Shown here: in pieces, positions 43,481-51,865 of the stretch
Layout: the number at the start of each line of letters is the position of its first letter
Position numbering within the stretch: the stretch's first letter is position 1
Origin: Enterococcus pallens ATCC BAA-351
GTDB lineage: Bacteria; Bacillota; Bacilli; Lactobacillales; Enterococcaceae
NCBI RefSeq assembly: GCF_000407485.1
Contig: NZ_ASWD01000001.1
Location: forward strand, 310,001 to 374,000
Direction: 5' to 3'
DNA length: 64,000 nucleotides
Notes under the pieces: generated by a model
The model's database searches: none
Seen by the model: the letters and a program-made list of their open reading frames with translations, nothing else
What the model was told of the DNA's origin: nothing
Position numbers and translations under genes: made by a program

Positions 43481-44817
43481 ACGGTTTCTCCCTTCTTCAA
43501 GTAGTCAACTTTATTGTAGTCCAAAGTAAATAGTGTAATTTCTATGGAGAAGGAACGTTCTTGCCATTCGAAGTCTAATTCTCCATTGTATTTTTTTACG
43601 ATTCGTTGGACACTTTTTAAGCCAATCCCATGCTGCTGTTTGTCTGGCTTTCTGGTAGTAAAGGATTGATGAGTGTTGTCTCTACTGTTTTCCATTCGAA
43701 TCACCAAGCATTGTTTTTGCGCAGCCATTTGAAAGTTAATCCAGGCCTCGCCTGAAGAACAATAGCTGCAGGCTTCGATAGCATTGTCTAGCAAATTGCT
43801 GACTAAAGAAATCAGGTCGATTTCAGAAATGGTTAAGCTCCTTGGAATATTGATTTGACCTTTGAAAAGGATGCCCGCAGCTTGTGCTTGTCGATATTTG
43901 TGGCCAACTAACACATTCATTTCTTTGTGGGAAGTAAACCATTGGTAATCAACCGAGATATTTTCTTCAATCATTCCTGCAAGTTGCATGGCCATTTGGG
44001 GAAATTCGTTTCGCTCCACCTGCTTTTGCATGGTCATCAGTTGAACGTTCATCTTGTGCTGCAGCTGCTGAATCTCCTGATGGAAGCCATCAATTTTTTT
44101 ATAGTGTTCTTTTAGCAACTGTTGCTTTTGCTCTTTGACTTGATAATGATAATTCTCTTTGAAAGCTTGTTTGGATAATTTCAAGTAGTTGAAAAAAAGC
44201 AACAAAAGAAACACTATAGGTAGGAGGATAATCAGCTCACCATTGATTAAAAAAAGCAGTGCGATCACTACACAATTTGCTGTAATGAACACAGATAAGA
44301 CAATCAGATGAATTGGATAGTCGTATTCTTTTTTAGTTCTTTGTCTATTAACATAAAGAAATAGCAAAAGGAGCGCAATTTCAAGCAAATCATCAACGAT
44401 CCATCCCCTGCCCATGAACTGATGCCTAAAGCTTTCTCCGAAGATAGACAGTATAAGCAGCGACAGAAAAGAATCTGCATAAAAACAAAAAAGGAGATAG
44501 CACCCTCCTGTTGCCAATTTATAAGATCGTTTTCCGGCAAATTGAGCCATTACTACTTCAATATAAATCCAGGATATAAGAAGCAGCATGATTACTTGAT
44601 ACATGTTTAAGCTAGGTCTATTGAATAGATACCCAGTAAACAAAGTGAAAATGAAGGCAGTAATCCCTATTCTTATTAAACTGAAGGGCTTTTTAAATCC
44701 TCCTTTCTGTTTAAATAAAAGAGCTGCTAATAGTAAAAAATTGATAAGTCCTAAACAAGACCTTAAGAGTACCCAAAATGAAACAAAAGAGATAGTAAGA
44801 ACTCCTCCATCGTTCAT
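43477..44817 (-). CDS. GHKL-type sensor kinase homologue with an altered H-box
   Basis: A 446-residue AgrC-like protein with about six or seven membrane helices and an intact GHKL ATPase domain (LVSNLLDNAIEACSYCS, QQHGIGLKSVQR). The H-box reads LQHKMNVQL in place of the usual KHDMKNxL: His254 is kept but the following Asp is Lys and the Lys-Asn pair is lost, which may impair autophosphorylation. It is similar to the 426-aa kinase along its length and overlaps both neighbouring genes by four bases. Confidence 0.88.
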   Translation of the reverse strand: MNDGGVLTISFVSFWVLLRSCLGLINFLLLAALLFKQKGGFKKPFSLIRIGITAFIFTLFTGYLFNRPSLNMYQVIMLLLISWIYIEVVMAQFAGKRSYKLATGGCYLLFCFYADSFLSLLILSIFGESFRHQFMGRGWIVDDLLEIALLLLFLYVNRQRTKKEYDYPIHLIVLSVFITANCVVIALLFLINGELIILLPIVFLLLLFFNYLKLSKQAFKENYHYQVKEQKQQLLKEHYKKIDGFHQEIQQLQHKMNVQLMTMQKQVERNEFPQMAMQLAGMIEENISVDYQWFTSHKEMNVLVGHKYRQAQAAGILFKGQINIPRSLTISEIDLISLVSNLLDNAIEACSYCSSGEAWINFQMAAQKQCLVIRMENSRDNTHQSFTTRKPDKQQHGIGLKSVQRIVKKYNGELDFEWQERSFSIEITLFTLDYNKVDYLKKGETV

Positions 44818-45692
44818 TTGTTTTCTTCCTCATTCCCTATTGAAATTTCCTGCTGATACGTTTGAATCAATCGAGCTAATTGTTTCGTTACCTGCGGGTA
44901 GTCGTTTTGCTGCAGATGACTATTCAGATTCAATAAATGATTTTTCATATCGTGTTTAACAATCCTAACTTTTTCATGATAGCTTTCCATTTCTTCATAG
45001 TGCTCCTCTAGTAATAGATATTTTTGTTGATTCAGTTGGAACTCATAGTTTTCCTTTTCTTTCCTTTCCGCAATAATAAAATACGCAAAGAGTAAGATTG
45101 ACAAGGCGATAAAGTACCCTTGAGAGATTACATCCGTCCCCGTTGCAAGAACTAAGTTAACAACGAAGTAAACAAAAATTATCATCTCTTGTACAAACAT
45201 CATCGTAGTCGACTGTTTATGTATATCTGGCTTTTTTCGCTTATATAACCAATAAGAAGTGATTAAAAAAATAATGAAAAATATTTCTCCTGACCACCAG
45301 CCGATAGTTTCCATCAAAATGGCCTGTTCTTCTCCTACGGCAAGGATCAAAAGGAACCAAAGGACATTTTCGATAAAAGTAGTAATAAAATGTGCACGCA
45401 TAATGACAAAAAATTTCTGTGCCCTTGTTCCCTCAAAAAGACCTAGATAAAAAGCTTCATAAACAGTGTTTGAGGCGATCAGCAAAAAGATTCTAAACAT
45501 ACTAGGTGGCAAACTGAGTTCGATAGTAAACTTGATATACCCCACTAGAATAGTAATTCCTACTACGAAAAGAAGAAGCTTGGTTCGAGAAATCGTTGTC
45601 TTAAGAGGCAAATGGCTTTGAGCAAAAAAATAGAAACCCAAAGCTAGGGTCAAGTAAGCCAAAAGTACGAATAAAAGTTTTAATTGGTACAT
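44814..45692 (-). CDS. AgrC-like sensor protein without an ATPase domain
   Basis: A 292-residue member of the same family. It has the membrane part (about seven helices), the linker and a canonical H-box VKHDMKNHL (His247), but the chain ends some 45 residues later at GNEEENK, so the GHKL ATPase domain is absent. The stop overlaps the start of the next gene by four bases, a tidy coupling that argues against a recent accident. It can still dimerise and be phosphorylated by a partner. First of three kinase genes behind the response regulator. Confidence 0.85.
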   Translation of the reverse strand: MYQLKLLFVLLAYLTLALGFYFFAQSHLPLKTTISRTKLLLFVVGITILVGYIKFTIELSLPPSMFRIFLLIASNTVYEAFYLGLFEGTRAQKFFVIMRAHFITTFIENVLWFLLILAVGEEQAILMETIGWWSGEIFFIIFLITSYWLYKRKKPDIHKQSTTMMFVQEMIIFVYFVVNLVLATGTDVISQGYFIALSILLFAYFIIAERKEKENYEFQLNQQKYLLLEEHYEEMESYHEKVRIVKHDMKNHLLNLNSHLQQNDYPQVTKQLARLIQTYQQEISIGNEEENK

Positions 45693-45744
45693 ACTTTCCT
45701 CCGTTGCTAATTTTGATTACGAAAGATTTCTTGCTAAAAAGGCT

Positions 45745-45781
45745 TCTGTCTACAGGACGAATATAACGCTCTGTAGACAGA
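45745..45781 (-). terminator. Hairpin between the regulator and kinase genes
   Basis: TCTGTCTACAG pairs with CTGTAGACAGA across 15 bases in the 118-base gap. On the minus strand five T follow after a four-base spacer. It may act as an attenuator setting regulator to kinase ratio. Confidence 0.5.
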
Positions 45782-45810
45782 TTTTGATCCTATGCTTTTT
45801 CATAAAGCTG

Positions 45811-46539
45811 CTACAAAACCTGCTTCATGCTCCCTAATAAGTAACGACGAAAAGCTCTATGGAAAAGCTGATGATAGCGACGGCTAATCGAAAGAACCGT
45901 CTGATCTCTCATCATGATTGTCTGGTTCTCTGTTCGTTGAATACACTCTAAATTTACTAAATAAGATTTATGAATCCTTGAAAAATTAAAGCTTCCAGCC
46001 TGTCTTTCTACGTCTTTTAATGTACCGTAATATTCAAAAACCTCTCCTTTTGTTGTATGAATACGAATTTTTCTAGACACACTCTCAAAATAGGCGACCT
46101 CTGCCAACAATATCGTATTCACTTGCCGCCGAATAGGATACTGAAAGACCGTCCTTTTCTTGTGAATATAATAGACTGCAGAAGACAAGACTCTAAAAAC
46201 CTGCTTCTCATCTAACGGCTTAACTAAATAATGAAAAGCCAAGACGTCAAACGCACGCGGCATCTCTGCCTCATGACTAGTCACAAAGATAATAATGGCA
46301 TCTAAATCTTTTTGACGAATCACTTCAGCTACACCAATTCCGTCCATACCTGCCATTCCAATATCAAGTAAGTATATCTGAAACCCTCTTTGATTTTTCT
46401 CTACAAAGGAAAGCATAGATTCTCCAGAGTAAAAAATTTCACATTCAAAGTCTTGGCTGTTATCTTTGAACAATTGTTGAACACATTCCTCTAATTGTTG
46501 GCAAAAAATCTGATCATCATCACAAATTGCAATATTCAT
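45811..46539 (-). CDS. LytTR-family response regulator (AgrA-like)
   Basis: A 242-residue response regulator. The receiver has ICDDD at residues 5-9, phospho-acceptor Asp59 in YLLDIGMAG, and the Lys in YLVKPL; the LytTR DNA-binding domain spans about 135-235 (VAYFESVSRKIRIHTTKGEV, FSRIHKSYLVN). It is the first gene of a module with three AgrC-like sensors, the usual partners of LytTR regulators in peptide quorum sensing. No AgrD-like peptide precursor is seen nearby. The target genes may include the WxL locus, but nothing in the sequence proves it. Confidence 0.92.
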   Translation of the reverse strand: MNIAICDDDQIFCQQLEECVQQLFKDNSQDFECEIFYSGESMLSFVEKNQRGFQIYLLDIGMAGMDGIGVAEVIRQKDLDAIIIFVTSHEAEMPRAFDVLAFHYLVKPLDEKQVFRVLSSAVYYIHKKRTVFQYPIRRQVNTILLAEVAYFESVSRKIRIHTTKGEVFEYYGTLKDVERQAGSFNFSRIHKSYLVNLECIQRTENQTIMMRDQTVLSISRRYHQLFHRAFRRYLLGSMKQVL

Positions 46540-46658
46540 TGGTTTCTCCCCAGAATCCTTATTGTTATTATTATGATATCATACAAGAACCTCAAATCGT
46601 ATATTATTTAACATACTTTTTACTTATATAGTCATTTTTATTGTTAGTTATTTGGATC

Positions 46659-46681
46659 AAAAAGACAAATATACTTTTTGA
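46659..46681. promoter_or_regulatory. Possible operator upstream of the LytTR regulator
   Basis: CAAAAAG and CTTTTTG form an inverted repeat with nine bases between. It stands about 120 bases before the regulator start in a 600-base intergenic region that otherwise holds only the permease remnant and the TetR promoter. Confidence 0.3.
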
Positions 46682-46734
46682 ACAATTTAAAAAATACACT
46701 TGTTATTAAGAATTGGTTTTCCTTAAACAAAAGG

Positions 46735-46835
46735 AGGAAGTGGATAGCCACTTTATGATGCGCTTAGTTTATGGGAATGACTCTAGTGGTGTATTCAGCT
46801 TTTTGTACGTTTACAAATGCTAAATTTCTTAGCAG
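46735..46835 (+). pseudogene. 3' remnant of an ABC-2 permease gene
   Basis: The bases leading to CTAAATTTCTTAG resemble the last 75-95 bases of the permease gene at 48742-49512 (for example GTATTCAGCTTTTTGTACGT against TATTTCAGCTCTTTACATGT), including the region of the stop codon. The frame is broken. This indicates that a second copy of the exporter operon once stood upstream of the present TetR gene. Confidence 0.55.
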
Positions 46836-47047
46836 GAATTTCTAAACAGTCGATGAAAAATCCCTTAATATCTATTATAAATAAAAGCAGTACAATCAAA
46901 GACCAAGTCAGATTCTGATTTAATGCAAATTTGACTAGTAATTTGAGTCACAGTTTCTTTGACAATCAATCAGTCAGATGAATCTACGCTGGAGCTTTCA
47001 ATCCTAAATCTATCCGATGAACCTTGAATTTTTTCGCGAAAGAGTTT

Positions 47048-47120
47048 ACATTCGTTTAGTATGAATGTCATTGACAAATAAAATTCTAAATCATATAATA
47101 CATTCATACCGTATGAATGT
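47048..47120. promoter_or_regulatory. TetR promoter enclosed by two operators
   Basis: A consensus promoter TTGACA (47071-47076), 17 bases, TATAAT (47094-47099) lies between two 21-base sites. Both read ACATTC at the left and GTATGAATGT at the right (47048-47068 has a TTTA centre; 47100-47120 is a perfect palindrome around C47110). A TetR dimer at either site would cover the promoter. Confidence 0.85.
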
Positions 47121-47139
47121 TTGACAAAGGAGAAAGATC

Positions 47140-47775
47140 ATGGCTAGAAATAAGCATCCCGAAGTGACTGTTGATCGAATATTGGAAGTATCCAAACGAC
47201 TGTTTCTTGAAAAAGGCTACGACAACACCACCATCCAAGACATTGTTCATGAATTGGATGGCTTAACCAAAGGAGCCGTTTATTATCATTTCAGGTCAAA
47301 AGAAGAAATCATGAATGCCCTGGAAGACAAAATGTTTTTCGATAATGATCCCTTTGAAGCGATCAAAAAGCACACGGAGTTAACTGCGCTTGAGAAAATT
47401 CAACTAGTCATCAAGCAAAATAAAGCCGATGAAGAGCAAATGGAATTAATGAAGCAATCGATTCCGCTTCTGGAAAATCCACATGTACTAGCAAGAAGCC
47501 TAGACACCAATCGCCGGATTCTCTTTCCTCGTTGGCTGGAGCTGATTGAAGAAGGTCAAAAGGATGGCTCGATTAAGGTAGAAAATGCCCAGCCGCTTGC
47601 GGAATTTTTGGTTTTACTCGATTTTTGGTTCATCCCTTCTCTCTTTCCAGGGGGGAATGAGGAATTTTACCAACGATACCTTTTCATTACTGAACTATTG
47701 GATAAAATGGGCCTACCTATCAGAGACGAAGAAATGGAAGGCTATATCAAGGACTCCCCGCTTTTTTCTGATTAA
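47140..47775 (+). CDS. TetR-family repressor of the adjacent ABC exporter
   Basis: A 211-residue regulator with helix-turn-helix EKGYDNTTIQDIVHELDGLT, then KGAVYYHFRSKEEIM (about residues 24-60) and an unrelated ligand domain. It is first in the direction of an ABC exporter pair. Three matching operators, two at its own promoter and one ahead of the ABC genes, show that it controls both. The ribosome-binding site is AAAGGAGAAAG. The inducer is unknown but is probably a drug-like export substrate. Confidence 0.9.
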   Translation: MARNKHPEVTVDRILEVSKRLFLEKGYDNTTIQDIVHELDGLTKGAVYYHFRSKEEIMNALEDKMFFDNDPFEAIKKHTELTALEKIQLVIKQNKADEEQMELMKQSIPLLENPHVLARSLDTNRRILFPRWLELIEEGQKDGSIKVENAQPLAEFLVLLDFWFIPSLFPGGNEEFYQRYLFITELLDKMGLPIRDEEMEGYIKDSPLFSD

Positions 47776-47822
47776 GAGTAAATAAAATTGTCTTTAACGG
47801 ACAATTTTTATTTTAGCTATAT

Positions 47823-47843
47823 ACATTCGTTCGGTATGAATGT
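47823..47843. promoter_or_regulatory. Third copy of the TetR operator, ahead of the ABC exporter
   Basis: ACATTCGTTCGGTATGAATG plus T: the same 21-base site as at 47048 and 47100, about 50 bases before the ATPase gene start. Confidence 0.8.
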
Positions 47844-47894
47844 AAGTTTTATTGCCTTGTTTCATTGGCCTAAAATTCTAAGGAGGAATTCATT

Positions 47895-48749
47895 GTGCCC
47901 AATTCAACCCCTTCTATTGTCGTTTCATCGCTAAAGAAAAGCTATCAGGACAAGAGTGTATTAAAAGATGTCACCTTCTCAGTCCCCAGCGGTACTATCT
48001 ATGCTCTGCTTGGTTCAAATGGCGCAGGAAAAACCACGGTGGTTAAAATTTTATCGACTCTTTTAAAGCCAGATGCAGGGACTGCCGCTATTAATGGCTT
48101 TGATGTAATCAATCAAGCAGACGAAGTTCGGGAATGGATCAGCTTAACGGGTCAATTTGTCGCAGTGGATGAGGTTTTAAGCGGTCGAGAGAATTTGAAC
48201 CTAATCGGACAGTTAAAAAGATTACCCAATGCCCAACGCAAAACCGATGAGTGGCTTGCCCTTTTCGATTTGACTGATGCTGCGGACCGAAAAGTATCTA
48301 CCTATTCTGGAGGCATGCGGCGAAGATTGGATATCGCGATGAGTCTTTTAGGTGACCCCGAGGTGCTCTTTCTTGATGAACCCACCACCGGACTGGATCC
48401 ACAAAATCGGATCGCCATGTGGGAGTTAGTAAAACAACTTTCAGCCAAGGGAACCACGGTATTTCTTACGACGCAATATTTAGAAGAAGCTGAATATCTA
48501 GCAGACAACGTTGCAATTCTTCATAACGGACGAATCTTAGTTGAAGGCACCCCACACTATCTTAAACAGATCCTGCCTGCTCGAGGCGCTAAGTTAAACT
48601 TTGATAGTGAAAAACAGGCAGCCAAGGCTGTTGAAATTTTGAATGAACATCATATTGCAGTTGCCAACCTGGAACAAAGCTTACCTTCATTGGAGGATGT
48701 ATTTTTGAGCTTAATTGATGAGAAAACGGAGGATAGTCAAAATGGATAA
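47895..48749 (+). CDS. ABC transporter ATP-binding protein (DrrA-like)
   Basis: A 284-residue ATPase with Walker A GSNGAGKTT (about 41-49), signature YSGGMRRRLDIAMSL, Walker B VLFLDEPTTGLD and switch His replaced by Gln in LTTQYLEEAE, a feature shared by DrrA-type exporters. The C-terminal extension (about 220-284) is also of the DrrA type. The start is GTG, behind GGAGGAATTC. It pairs with the permease gene that overlaps it by eight bases. Probable role: drug or lipid export under TetR control. Confidence 0.9.
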   Translation: MPNSTPSIVVSSLKKSYQDKSVLKDVTFSVPSGTIYALLGSNGAGKTTVVKILSTLLKPDAGTAAINGFDVINQADEVREWISLTGQFVAVDEVLSGRENLNLIGQLKRLPNAQRKTDEWLALFDLTDAADRKVSTYSGGMRRRLDIAMSLLGDPEVLFLDEPTTGLDPQNRIAMWELVKQLSAKGTTVFLTTQYLEEAEYLADNVAILHNGRILVEGTPHYLKQILPARGAKLNFDSEKQAAKAVEILNEHHIAVANLEQSLPSLEDVFLSLIDEKTEDSQNG

Positions 48750-49512
48750 GTCAAAGAGGAGTACCCTGCTCGATTCGTGGATTATGTTTAAACGCTGCTT
48801 ATTTATTTCCCTGAGAAATCCTGAAGCTATTTTGGTAGCCATCATTGTACCTTTTATCCTAATGCTGCTGTTTGGGACAATCTTCGGCAGTATATCCGAT
48901 ATTGATAATTTTAATTACATTGACTTCATTGTTCCCGGAATTATCCTGCAAAGCATCGGTCAGGCATCGCAGTATTCAGCTATGAATGTTGCTTCAGACA
49001 TGAAAACCGGGATCATTGACCGTTTTCGTACAATGTCAATTTCAAAATCAGCGGTGCTGATCGGTCATACTGCAGCTGGAGTAATCAGAAATACGATTTC
49101 GACGATTATCATTTTTGTTACGGCTTTGCTTTTAGGCTTTAGACCCAAGGGCAGCTTCGGGGATTGGTGTATCGTTATTGGACTGCTTATTATGGTTAAT
49201 ACTACTGTCTCCCTGCTTGGTGTGCTTTGCGGTCTGCTCTCGAAAACAGTTGAAGGAGCCAGCAGTTTAATGCTTCCCCTTTTTGTTTTGCCGTTCATAA
49301 GTTCAGGATTTGCCCCGGTAGAAACATTGAACAGCAGTATTCGCTGGTTTGCCAAAACGCAGCCCATGACGCCGATTATCAATAGCATTCGGTCATTAAC
49401 GTTGAACTTGCCATTGGACGATAACTTAACGATAGCCTTGGCTTGGTGTATCGGCATTATTCTTGTGGCTTATTTCAGCTCTTTACATGTTTACCAACGC
49501 AAAATTTCTTAG
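48742..49512 (+). CDS. ABC-2 type permease (DrrB-like)
   Basis: A 256-residue membrane protein with six helices and the ABC-2 pattern (LFGTIFGSI, VPGIILQSIGQ, GLLSKTVEGASSLMLPLFVLPF). The start ATG at 48742 follows GGAGGatagtcaaa and overlaps the ATPase gene. It forms the export channel with the DrrA-like ATPase. A dead 3' fragment of a related gene lies upstream at 46735-46835. Confidence 0.9.
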   Translation: MDKSKRSTLLDSWIMFKRCLFISLRNPEAILVAIIVPFILMLLFGTIFGSISDIDNFNYIDFIVPGIILQSIGQASQYSAMNVASDMKTGIIDRFRTMSISKSAVLIGHTAAGVIRNTISTIIIFVTALLLGFRPKGSFGDWCIVIGLLIMVNTTVSLLGVLCGLLSKTVEGASSLMLPLFVLPFISSGFAPVETLNSSIRWFAKTQPMTPIINSIRSLTLNLPLDDNLTIALAWCIGIILVAYFSSLHVYQRKIS

Positions 49513-49579
49513 GAGTTTGCGCTTGAATCATCGGAGTTACTCGGCTAGGTGTGGAACTGCTCATTCGATAATTGTAGAC

Positions 49580-49625
49580 TGTAGGAAAACGACAACGTGA
49601 GCTTGTGGATTTCCTACATTTTTTG
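49580..49625 (+). terminator. Terminator of the DrrAB-type operon
   Basis: TGTAGGAAA pairs with TTTCCTACA; an inner ACAA/TTGT step is also seen. Six T follow. Confidence 0.85.
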
Positions 49626-49847
49626 TATGCCCTTCTTATCCTGGGCTCAGATACAGCACTACATCTCAGGTCTTATTGAATAGTAAAAAACTGAATGCTA
49701 TCATTATTTTGAACGAAATAAATTGCAATTGGCTTTCTTACCTTTTTTCAGAAGTGATGGAGGCAAACAATCAGCTAATTGCCCAAATTTTTTAGAGGTT
49801 ATGGCGAGCAGCTTGACGATTCGGATTAATTAAGGAAGGAGGACTAC
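49626..49847. other. Intergenic stretch ahead of the rhomboid gene
   Basis: About 220 bases. Nothing beyond the ribosome-binding site AAGGAGG of the rhomboid gene can be identified. Confidence 0.35.
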
Positions 49848-50453
49848 ATGGAAAAGCGAAAGATAAACAAACTAATCAGCTTCAATTCACCAGTTATTTT
49901 AGGTCTGACGATTGCATCATTTGTCGTACTTATTTTAAACGTAGTGACAAATGGAGAAATCAACAAATTATTTGCCGTCTACTATACATCCTGGGCAGAT
50001 CCCATGATGTATATACGATTATTCACTCATACACTTGCCCACCAGGATTTGAGCCATTATTCAGGAAATTTTCTATTGCTATTAGCAGTTGGACCATTAG
50101 TGGAAGAAAAGTATGGCAGTAAAAATGTGTTAATCATGATACTGACTGCCTCTGCTATCATCGGCTTGATCAATGTCATTTTCTTTCCACGTACAATGCT
50201 TTTGGGCGCAAGCGGCATTGTGTTTATGTTCATCTTACTAGCTTCCTTCGCCAACATGAAGGATGGCAGGATTCCCCTGACGGTTATCTTGGTAGGTACG
50301 CTTTATATTGGAAATGAAATCGTAAGTGGTGTGATATCTAGTGACAATATTTCGAGAATGGCCCATATTATTGGTGGATTGTTAGGCGCATTGTTTGGCT
50401 ACCTGTTTCATACGAACGGACTTAAAAATAAGATGGAAAAGTCTCGTTATTAA
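49848..50453 (+). CDS. Rhomboid-family intramembrane serine protease
   Basis: A 201-residue protein with six membrane helices. The catalytic Ser122 lies in LLGASGIVF (GASG motif) and His173 in MAHIIGGLLGALFG. The HQDLSHYSGNFLLL segment is the usual second-helix region. It cleaves other membrane proteins within the bilayer; the substrate is unknown. Strong ribosome-binding site and own terminator; probably single-gene transcription. Confidence 0.93.
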   Translation: MEKRKINKLISFNSPVILGLTIASFVVLILNVVTNGEINKLFAVYYTSWADPMMYIRLFTHTLAHQDLSHYSGNFLLLLAVGPLVEEKYGSKNVLIMILTASAIIGLINVIFFPRTMLLGASGIVFMFILLASFANMKDGRIPLTVILVGTLYIGNEIVSGVISSDNISRMAHIIGGLLGALFGYLFHTNGLKNKMEKSRY

Positions 50454-50570
50454 GTGCTTTTGACTAAAATCGCCAGAACAACAAAGCTTGCATTCTATGC
50501 AGCATCGTTAACGACGATTTAGCAAAAAGCCACTTAGTATCAGTCAACATTCAAGTCATTTCTAAAAAAC

Positions 50571-50623
50571 AAGCTCAACTCAAAGGTCTCGATTCTGAAA
50601 CGAGGCTTTTGAGTTGAGCTTTT
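50571..50623 (+). terminator. Terminator of the rhomboid gene
   Basis: AAGCTCAACTCAAAGG...CTCG pairs with CGAGG...TTTTGAGTTGAGCTT over about 20 bases with a nine-base loop, followed by T. The 50624-50811 stretch between the two terminators shows nothing further. Confidence 0.85.
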
Positions 50624-50811
50624 ATATTGTTTTTGGACGGCGAAATCTTAGTGTACAATAGGCGTTGCAGCAAGTATTATCCTAAAAATAGCATTTTGAG
50701 ATTTCAAGTAAGTAAGTTCAGATAAATTTTTACTGAAAAAATCGTTCTCCATATTTTTTCTCAATTCCCTTCACAACTGCCATCCATTCAACCAAATAAA
50801 AACGTAAACAA

Positions 50812-50853
50812 TAAAGAGAGACTTTGCAAGTGTCATACAAAGTCTCTCTTTAT
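50812..50853 (-). terminator. Terminator of the nucleoside salvage operon
   Basis: AAAGAGAGACTTTG pairs perfectly with CAAAGTCTCTCTTT across 11 bases; T-rich on the minus strand, about 30 bases after the ribokinase stop. Confidence 0.85.
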
Positions 50854-50878
50854 TCAAGCTTAGCTTACTTTTTACCAT

Positions 50879-51811
50879 CTATACCTTGATCTTTTGCTCT
50901 TTTTCTACTAGCTCTGACTCATAAGGAATAGAAGGTTGTGCTCCATAACGTTGCACAGTCAATGATGCTGCTTTATTGGCATACTGAATTGCTTCTTCAA
51001 TATTCCTAAAATCCACAAATAGCTTTGTAGAAAGTGCTCCGATAAAAGTGTCGCCTGCAGCAGTTGTATCAACTACATCTACCTTGCTGGCCGGGACGAA
51101 ACCTTGTTTTCCATCCAAAACAGAATAGAACGCCCCTTTGCTGCCCAATGTTACTATCAATACCTTCACATCCAAAGAATGAATGACTTTAGCAGCGTTA
51201 ATTAGGTCTTCTTTAGTATCGATTTTGTCCCCTATTATTGTTTCCAGTTCAATTTCGTTCGGAATTAAAATATCCGTCATTCTGATAATAGAGTCAGGCA
51301 TCTCTTTTAGTGCGGGTGCTGGGTTAAGAATCGTTAATGCAGCTGATTTCTTAGCTATCTCAAAACTCTGTTCAATACTTGAAAGATTAGTTTCTAATTG
51401 AGCAATAACATAGTCACTCGAAGAAATCAATTCACTACTGTCCAATATATGCTCGCTTGAAATTTGCTGGTTTGCTCCACCATAAATCACAATACTATTT
51501 TCACCATTATCATCGACGGTTACATAGGCGCTTCCCGTTTTGATATTAGTTAAATGATCAATAGCTGAAGTATTAATCCCATCTTGTTCAAGTAATTCAA
51601 CTAACGTTTTTCCCCCATCATCATTTCCAACAGCGCCGATGAAGTTTACTTGCCCATCATTTCTAGCCGCAGCAATAGCTTGATTGGCTCCCTTCCCTCC
51701 ACCATTAGTGAATACTTCTTTTGAGTGAATTGTCTCACCTGGTTTTGGAAATTGTTCTGTTCGAATCGTTGTATCTAAATTGATGCTTCCTACTACTGTA
51801 ATCTTATTCAT
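50879..51811 (-). CDS. rbsK: Ribokinase
   Basis: A 310-residue PfkB-family kinase: MNKITVVGSINLDTTIRTEQ at the start, GGGKGANQAIAAARN, and DTTAAGDTFIGALST with the catalytic Asp. It converts ribose to ribose 5-phosphate. Last gene of the minus-strand operon, just after the nucleoside hydrolase gene, so it would phosphorylate the ribose released by that enzyme. A longer frame opens at a TTG 18 bases upstream; the ATG at 51811 is preferred. Confidence 0.92.
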   Translation of the reverse strand: MNKITVVGSINLDTTIRTEQFPKPGETIHSKEVFTNGGGKGANQAIAAARNDGQVNFIGAVGNDDGGKTLVELLEQDGINTSAIDHLTNIKTGSAYVTVDDNGENSIVIYGGANQQISSEHILDSSELISSSDYVIAQLETNLSSIEQSFEIAKKSAALTILNPAPALKEMPDSIIRMTDILIPNEIELETIIGDKIDTKEDLINAAKVIHSLDVKVLIVTLGSKGAFYSVLDGKQGFVPASKVDVVDTTAAGDTFIGALSTKLFVDFRNIEEAIQYANKAASLTVQRYGAQPSIPYESELVEKEQKIKV

Positions 51812-51865
51812 CTCTGCACTTCTCTCCAATTGACTTCGCTTACCTTTTAATTTTTCATAAACAGT

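Noticed and set aside
46755-46823. A 22-codon frame behind a strong AAAGGAGG and a small hairpin, near the LytTR regulator, as a possible pheromone precursor
   Set aside because: The DNA aligns with the 3' end of the nearby ABC-2 permease gene and is better explained as a decayed fragment of a related gene. The spacing from ribosome-binding site to ATG is also poor.
46827-46842. A third copy of TTCTTAGCAGGAA as a further recombinase site
   Set aside because: Here TTCTTAG belongs to the fossil permease stop region, and the left arm of the site is absent. A similar stretch ends the intact permease gene at 49500. The likeness to the integrase sites is probably chance.
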